Assembly: GCA_021779695.1 (NCBI GenBank)
Contig: JAJYAE010000123.1
Coordinates: 1-11,916 of the forward strand
From: Acidobacteriota bacterium
GTDB taxonomy: Bacteria; Acidobacteriota; Terriglobia; Terriglobales; Acidobacteriaceae
Reading direction: 5' to 3'
DNA: 11,916 bases
A program made the position numbers and the translations under genes. This document shows positions 7,683 to 11,916 of the stretch, in pieces. Numbering within the stretch: position 1 is the first letter of the stretch; each line of letters starts with the position of its first letter. The notes beneath the pieces were generated by a model that was given only the letters and a program-made list of their open reading frames with translations, made no database searches and was not told the origin of the DNA.

Positions 7683-8833
7683 ACAATGCCGCACGCACTC
7701 CAGGAGATTCCACGCCTGTGACCGACTTCCCGCACGCAATGCTCCGCGAGATCTACGAGCAGCCCACGGCGATGCAGCGCACGCTCGACCTCTACCTCAA
7801 GGGCGACACATTCAACGCCGCTGCCTTTGCGCCACTCTCAAGTTGGCTCAATCCACGCGGAGAGGTTCTGATTGCCGCCAGCGGATCCAGCCGCCACGCG
7901 GGACTCGCAGCGGAAATCATCCTTGAAGATCTCTGCGGGCTCGCCGTCGATGTGGAATATGCCAGCGAATACGCATCCAGGACCGCCGCCAATCCGCGGC
8001 ATCCATCGGTTCTCGTCATCTCGCAGTCGGGCGAGACCAGCGACACCCTCGCAGCGCTTCGCTACGCAACCAGGAGTGGCGAAAAGACACTGGCCATCGC
8101 CAACGTGCCGGGGAGCACCATGCTGCGCGAGGCGAGCGCCGCCATGCCCCTTGCCGCCGGACCTGAGCTGGCAATCCCGGCCACCAAGAGCTTTACCTGC
8201 CAGTTGACTGCGCTCTACCTGCTTGCATTGTATGAAGCACAGCAACTCCGAACGCTGGATGGCAGCGAAATCACGCGCAGAATTCGGGAGTTGAGGATAC
8301 TGCCATCGCACATTGGGAAGCATCTCGATGCCTGGCGCACGAAGACCGCTTCGCTTGCGCGCACATACCGCGACGCCGCCAGCTTCCTTTATCTTGGCCG
8401 TGGCGTCCACTACGCCATTGCGCGCGAGGGCGCGCTCAAGATGAAGGAGTCGTCGTATGTGCAGGCGGAGGGCTACCCGGCGGGCGAACTGAAGCATGGT
8501 CCGAACGCTCTGGTCGGCGAAAGGGTTCCGCTCATCCTTCTCGCCACCTTCGACCCATCCAGTGCGGAGTCGCGCGAGCGCTACGCCAAGACGCTGCACC
8601 TGCTTGCTGATATGAAGGCCCAGGGCGCACACATTCTCTGCATTGCCAATGCGGGCGACAGTGACGTCGCAGCGCTCGCCGCGGACTGCCTCTTTGTCGA
8701 ACCGGTCTCGGAACACCTTCTGCCCATCGAAGAAGTGATCCCGCTGCAGCTCTTCAGCTACGCCATGGCCGTGGAGCACGCCGTGGACGTCGACCATCCA
8801 CGGCATCTCTCCAAAGCGGTGATCGAAAAGTAG
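7664..8833 (+). CDS. Double-SIS sugar-phosphate isomerase/deaminase: GlmS isomerase half without glutaminase domain
   Basis: The 389-residue product aligns by eye with residues about 240-608 of GlmS (glucosamine-6-phosphate synthase) and lacks the N-terminal Cys-dependent glutaminase. Landmarks: the linker-like FPHAMLREIYEQP (22-34), the first SIS domain with ASGSSRHAGLAAE (72-84) and SQSGETSDT (120-128), AIPATKSFTCQL (170-181), the second SIS domain with REGALKMKESSYVQAE (254-269), GELKHGP (274-280) and the C-tail DVDHPRHLSKAVIEK. Lys259, Glu262, His278 and Lys384 match GlmS catalytic Lys485, Glu488, His504 and Lys603. Without glutaminase, such proteins may use free ammonia or run as glucosamine-6-phosphate deaminases (NagB-II type); which one applies here is inference. 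ATG 7664 overlaps the redoxin gene by 19 bp and has no ribosome binding site; GTG 7718 (AGGAG 11 bases upstream, 371 aa) may be the true start. Confidence 0.85.
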   Translation: MEGNALNNAARTPGDSTPVTDFPHAMLREIYEQPTAMQRTLDLYLKGDTFNAAAFAPLSSWLNPRGEVLIAASGSSRHAGLAAEIILEDLCGLAVDVEYASEYASRTAANPRHPSVLVISQSGETSDTLAALRYATRSGEKTLAIANVPGSTMLREASAAMPLAAGPELAIPATKSFTCQLTALYLLALYEAQQLRTLDGSEITRRIRELRILPSHIGKHLDAWRTKTASLARTYRDAASFLYLGRGVHYAIAREGALKMKESSYVQAEGYPAGELKHGPNALVGERVPLILLATFDPSSAESRERYAKTLHLLADMKAQGAHILCIANAGDSDVAALAADCLFVEPVSEHLLPIEEVIPLQLFSYAMAVEHAVDVDHPRHLSKAVIEK

Positions 8834-8838
8834 GCAGC

Positions 8839-10623
8839 TTACGCGCGTCCTGCAAAGTGCGCTTCAATCTCTTCGAGCGTCTTGCCCTTCGTCTCCGGCA
8901 GAAAGAACGTCGCCGTCAGAAAATACACGACTGTGAAACCTGCGAAGAGGAAAAATATGGACGAGTAGCCATGCTTGCTCACGAAGGGCAGGAAAATTGC
9001 GGCTAGTGTCGTCGAAACAAGCTGGTTAATCACCAGCGCAATACTCATTCCGTTCGAACGGATGCGTGTCGGCATCAGTTCAGAGAGCGCAAGCCACACG
9101 CACACGCCGGGTCCCATCGCATAGAAACCCATGAAGAGGTAGAGGCCAAGCGCGATCATCCACCCGTGGCTCACTTCCGGAATCGGCCCGAGAATCGCCT
9201 TTTCAATGCGCAGCGGTGCATCCTGGGCAGCGGCAAAATTCCCAAATGGGTTCTTGAAGATTGCTTCGACACGATTCGCGGGCAGGCAGTTGGCCCGGTC
9301 TATCACAAGCGGCGCTGCCGCCCTGTCATCCGAGCGCACAAAGCTCGTCGCTGTCGTATAGTCGCCGCACGAATAGATGATGGCCAGCGTGGCCCGATCT
9401 GCATCCATCCTGCCGGCCGCACCGCTTTCAGCCAGTAATTCCTCTCCGACTGACGGCGTGAAACGCAGAGCCCATTGCTGTTTTGCACCCAATTTCTGTT
9501 GTACGGCGGAGTGCGCGTCCACGCTGCGTGCTTCAGTCCGCAGAAAGCCGGTGCCCACGGCGACCAACGAAACAATAATGCCACTGGTGCCCACAATCAG
9601 CAGGGCCCGGCGTCCGATGCGGTCCACGAGCATCATGCCCGCAATCGTCAGCAGAAAGTTCACAATCGTGAAGACGACATACCCCCAGTGCGCCGCGAGG
9701 TCCGAAAGCCCGCTCTGAATCAGGATGCCCGTGTTGTAGCCAATGATCGAGTTGACGCCCGTAGCCGTGTTACAGAAGAGAATGACGCATGCAAGTAAAA
9801 ATGGCAGCAGATACTTGCGCTGCAGCAGCGGTTCGCGAGCATGCGTGCGCTGTGCGGTCGCGCCGCCCGTCTGCGCCATCTCATCCAGTTCCAGCTGCGC
9901 CTGCTCCTGCGTGCGAGAGCGCAGAAGAGCAGCACGCGCTTGCTCGGTCTTACCCTTGCGATAAAGCCACCGCGGTGACTCCGTGACGCGCAGACTGCCC
10001 AGGACAAAGACCAGGCCCGGAGGCAATGACACCCAGAAGATGCTGCGCCAGGCCTGATCCTTGAACGCAAACAACGCCGTGGCTCCGGCTGTTTGCGCCA
10101 CCGCCTCGACACGATAGCTGAAGTAGATGCCCACCAGCGCCGCGGCCACAATGCCCAGCGTCAGCAGCCACTGGAAGACTGCAGTTCCCTTGCCGCGATG
10201 TGCGGCTGCAAGGCACTCCGCCAGGTACAGCGGCACCACAACGCCAATCAGCCCGCCGCTCGTGCCCTGAAGCAGGCGCCCGAAGAAGAGCGGCGCGTAT
10301 CCGTGCGATAGCGCGATCATCGGGATGCTGACGATGAAGGCCACTCCGCTGAGCACCATCAGCGGCTTGCGGCCCATCCAGTCCGCCAGCAGACCCGCAA
10401 AGAGCGTGGAGAGCACACTGCCCAGCAGAACCGCCGCCACAATCACCGAAAGCTGCGCGGCAGTCAGCCGCGAGGTTGCTTCCAGATACGGCAGAGCACC
10501 GCCAATGATGCCCACATCGATGCCGTAAAGCAAGCCACCCAGTCCGGCCACAAAAAGGAGAAAGCGGTTATAGCCACGCAGACGCGCGGAGGAATCGGCG
10601 TCACGAGGTTGGGCAGCTTCCAT
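8839..10623 (-). CDS. Sugar-porter-family MFS transporter with a large periplasmic insertion
   Basis: The 594-residue inner-membrane permease has sugar-porter (SP family) signatures: GGLLYGIDVGIIGGAL (29-44, TM1), DWMGRKP (81-87), SPRWLYRKGK (216-225) after TM6, GVNSIIGYN (289-297, TM7), DRIGRR (334-339) and PETKGKTLEE (576-585) after TM12. These proteins usually import sugars with protons. Family members are normally 450-500 residues; the excess is a soluble segment at about 361-486 between TM9 and TM10 (periplasmic side) holding Cys419 and Cys446, plus about 20 extra residues between TM5 and TM6 (171-192). The Gln-Gln common before GVN in TM7 is replaced by NTAT, so sugar specificity may differ. 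ATG 10623 is preferred (AGGAG 13 bases upstream); an ATG at 10656 adds 11 residues without a ribosome binding site. The gene ends 5 bp from the SIS gene, tail to tail. Confidence 0.9.
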   Translation of the reverse strand: MEAAQPRDADSSARLRGYNRFLLFVAGLGGLLYGIDVGIIGGALPYLEATSRLTAAQLSVIVAAVLLGSVLSTLFAGLLADWMGRKPLMVLSGVAFIVSIPMIALSHGYAPLFFGRLLQGTSGGLIGVVVPLYLAECLAAAHRGKGTAVFQWLLTLGIVAAALVGIYFSYRVEAVAQTAGATALFAFKDQAWRSIFWVSLPPGLVFVLGSLRVTESPRWLYRKGKTEQARAALLRSRTQEQAQLELDEMAQTGGATAQRTHAREPLLQRKYLLPFLLACVILFCNTATGVNSIIGYNTGILIQSGLSDLAAHWGYVVFTIVNFLLTIAGMMLVDRIGRRALLIVGTSGIIVSLVAVGTGFLRTEARSVDAHSAVQQKLGAKQQWALRFTPSVGEELLAESGAAGRMDADRATLAIIYSCGDYTTATSFVRSDDRAAAPLVIDRANCLPANRVEAIFKNPFGNFAAAQDAPLRIEKAILGPIPEVSHGWMIALGLYLFMGFYAMGPGVCVWLALSELMPTRIRSNGMSIALVINQLVSTTLAAIFLPFVSKHGYSSIFFLFAGFTVVYFLTATFFLPETKGKTLEEIEAHFAGRA

Positions 10624-10653
10624 AGACGTGCGTCTCTCCTGGTTGTAGGCCAG

Positions 10654-10674
10654 CATACGGCATCAAGCCGCATG
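10654..10674. promoter_or_regulatory. Imperfect palindrome in the divergent MFS/lipoprotein intergenic region
   Basis: CATACGGC (10654-10661) and GCCGCATG (10667-10674) are inverted copies with one mismatch around a 5-base centre. The site lies in the 81-bp gap between the transporter ATG (10623, leftward) and the lipoprotein start (10705, rightward), a common place for a shared operator. I see no convincing -35/-10 pair beside it. Confidence 0.3.
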
Positions 10675-10704
10675 GCCGCGCCGCTCCATTAGACTGGGAG
10701 GGCG

Positions 10705-11799
10705 ATGACGATGCGCGAGAGATGGCTGTGCGCGGTAGTTGCGGCAGGCTTTGCGGCTGGCATTACGGGGTGCGGCACGCCCGCGGCGCCGCAGCCGCCT
10801 TCCTTGAAGCTGCCTGCGCCAGTCACGAACCTGGCTGCAGAGCGCACCGGCAACTCCGTCCAACTCACTTGGACAATGCCGACGCGCACCACGGACAAGC
10901 TCCCCATCGAAGGCGACGTGGCCGTCCACATCTGCCGCAAGGAAGCGTCCGGGCCGTGCGTCGCCGCCAGCCCAGACCTGTCGATCGCACCCGGTGCTGA
11001 ACGCACCTTCACCGAGCCGCTGCCGTCCTCGCTCATCGCGGGCCCGCCGCGGCTGCTCCAATACTTTGTTGAATTGAAGAATCAGAAAGGCCGCTCAGCC
11101 GGCCTGTCCAACGGAGCCTCTGTCGTCGCCGGTGTGGGGCCCGGGCCAATCACAGCCCTTACCGCGACTCTGCGTAAGGACGGTGTCGTCCTGCGCTGGG
11201 CGCCAGATGGCGAAAGCGTCCCAGTTCGCCTGCATCGCAAGTTGCTCACGTCCCAGCCCCAGCCGAAACAACAGGGTCTCCTGGCAGCCCAGCCCGAGCC
11301 GGTTGAGATGAATCTCCTCGTCGATCAGGACACGCTTAACGCCGTCGCGCTCGACAAGAGCGTCCGCTTCGGCGCTACCTATGAGTACCGCGCCCAGCGC
11401 GTTGCCCGGCTCACGGTAGCGGGCCATGTCCTTGAGCTGGCCGGAGCGCTGAGCTTGCCAGTCGACATCGCGGTCCTTGACGTCTTTCCGCCCGAAACCC
11501 CGGAAGGACTGGCCGCGGTGGCCATCGCAGCACAGAACGGAACGCCGGCAGCCGTCGACCTGAGCTGGCAGCCAAACACTGAAGACGATCTTGCCGGCTA
11601 CATCGTCTATCGCCGCAATGACGATGGCGTGTGGCGACGCATCTCACCCGCAGAGCCGCTGATTGGCCCAGCCTTTCATGATGCAGCTGTCGAGCCCGGC
11701 CACACCTATCACTACGCGGTCAGCGCCATAGACCAGGGGGGTCACGAGAGTGCCCGCTCGGCAGAGGTTCAGGAGCCCGTACCCGCGAACAGCAACTGA
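10705..11799 (+). CDS. Lipoprotein with fibronectin type III-like domains
   Basis: The 364-residue protein starts with a lipoprotein signal peptide (charged MRERW, hydrophobic VVAAGFAAG, lipobox ITGC with Cys23), so it is predicted to be membrane-anchored outside the cytoplasm. Three beta-sandwich repeats follow at about 38-143 (VTNLAAERTGNSVQLTW), 146-257 (ITALTATLRKDGVVLRW) and 262-358 (PPETPEGLAAVA, then VDLSWQPN..DLAGYIVYR and YHYAVSAIDQGG). The last is a clear FN3 signature; the first two are more divergent. A Pro/Gln-rich stretch (183-200) interrupts the second. FN3 modules usually bind proteins or glycans; no catalytic domain is visible. GGAGG (10697-10701) is only 3 bases from ATG 10705 but 9 from ATG 10711, so the latter (362 aa) may be the real start. 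A FAH-like gene follows after 27 bp. Confidence 0.8.
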   Translation: MTMRERWLCAVVAAGFAAGITGCGTPAAPQPPSLKLPAPVTNLAAERTGNSVQLTWTMPTRTTDKLPIEGDVAVHICRKEASGPCVAASPDLSIAPGAERTFTEPLPSSLIAGPPRLLQYFVELKNQKGRSAGLSNGASVVAGVGPGPITALTATLRKDGVVLRWAPDGESVPVRLHRKLLTSQPQPKQQGLLAAQPEPVEMNLLVDQDTLNAVALDKSVRFGATYEYRAQRVARLTVAGHVLELAGALSLPVDIAVLDVFPPETPEGLAAVAIAAQNGTPAAVDLSWQPNTEDDLAGYIVYRRNDDGVWRRISPAEPLIGPAFHDAAVEPGHTYHYAVSAIDQGGHESARSAEVQEPVPANSN

Positions 11800-11826
11800 A
11801 TTCCGCACACTCAGGAGAAGCTTCCC

Positions 11827-11916
11827 ATGAAGACTTGCCGCTTTCTGCATCAGGGCATCGCCCGCTACGGCCGCGTGGAAGAGCGCAATGGCGCGATGTG
11901 GATCACCGGGTCTGCA
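11827..11916 (+). CDS. Fumarylacetoacetate hydrolase-like protein, N-terminal fragment (3' end outside window)
   Basis: Only 30 codons are visible, beginning MKTCRFLHQGIARYGRVEE. The pattern M-K-x-C-R-F-x-x-x-G-x-x-R-Y-G is how many FAH-family proteins (fumarylacetoacetase, 2-hydroxyhepta-2,4-diene-1,7-dioate isomerase and acylpyruvase-like enzymes) start, in a small N-terminal cap before the metal-binding catalytic domain. ATG 11827 has AGGAG (11813-11817) 9 bases upstream, which supports a real start. The gene lies 27 bp after the FN3 lipoprotein gene on the same strand, so cotranscription is likely. The metal ligands lie beyond the window, so the exact reaction cannot be assigned. Confidence 0.65.
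   Translation, partial: MKTCRFLHQGIARYGRVEERNGAMWITGSA

Noticed and set aside
7838..8806. 322-codon minus-strand open frame opposite the SIS gene
   Set aside because: It is a shadow of a clearly recognisable GlmS-like gene on the plus strand; the translation resembles nothing and has no start signal.

Overview
The window (about 60% G+C by eye) looks like ordinary chromosome from an Acidobacteriota bacterium, probably class Terriglobia. This is inferred from the general look of the proteins (GyrA, a GT-C-type protein with a soluble tail, Ig-like and fibronectin-type lipoproteins, a sugar porter) and from the mixed gene order, with gyrA and ruvB both away from their usual partners. No similarity search could be run. 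I see no insertion sequence, phage gene, CRISPR array, tRNA or rRNA.

Layout. Bases 2-664 (+) hold the C-terminal end of a protein resembling GT39-type membrane glycosyltransferases with a TPR-like tail. It converges on gyrA (746-3331, -), and a strong two-way terminator lies between them (689-717). Upstream of gyrA on the same strand are a polytopic GT-C-like membrane protein (3538-4758, -) and a two-domain bacterial Ig-like lipoprotein (4889-5566, -). A 432-bp intergenic region (5567-5998) follows. It holds a plausible promoter and a long, hairpin-rich leader for the lipoprotein, a perfect 16-bp palindrome, and a very strong ribosome binding site for ruvB.

A rightward cluster ruvB - redoxin - SIS protein (5999-8833) is tightly packed (43-bp gap, then a 19-bp overlap) and is probably cotranscribed. 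The SIS protein is the isomerase half of GlmS without its glutaminase half, with the key sugar-phosphate residues kept. It meets, only 5 bp away, a leftward sugar-porter-family MFS transporter (8839-10623) that carries an unusually large (about 126-residue) predicted periplasmic insertion. Divergent from the transporter, across an 81-bp region with an imperfect palindrome, is a fibronectin-type-III lipoprotein gene (10705-11799). It is followed after 27 bp by the first 30 codons of a fumarylacetoacetate-hydrolase-like gene that runs off the window.

Functionally the region mixes DNA housekeeping (gyrase supercoiling, Holliday-junction branch migration) with cell-envelope proteins and a possible amino-sugar or sugar-phosphate branch (stand-alone GlmS-type isomerase plus a neighbouring sugar transporter). 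I found no clear new multi-gene system. The most noteworthy points are the transporter insertion, the glutaminase-less GlmS-like enzyme, the palindrome and structured leader between the Ig-like lipoprotein and ruvB, and the TTG start of ruvB.
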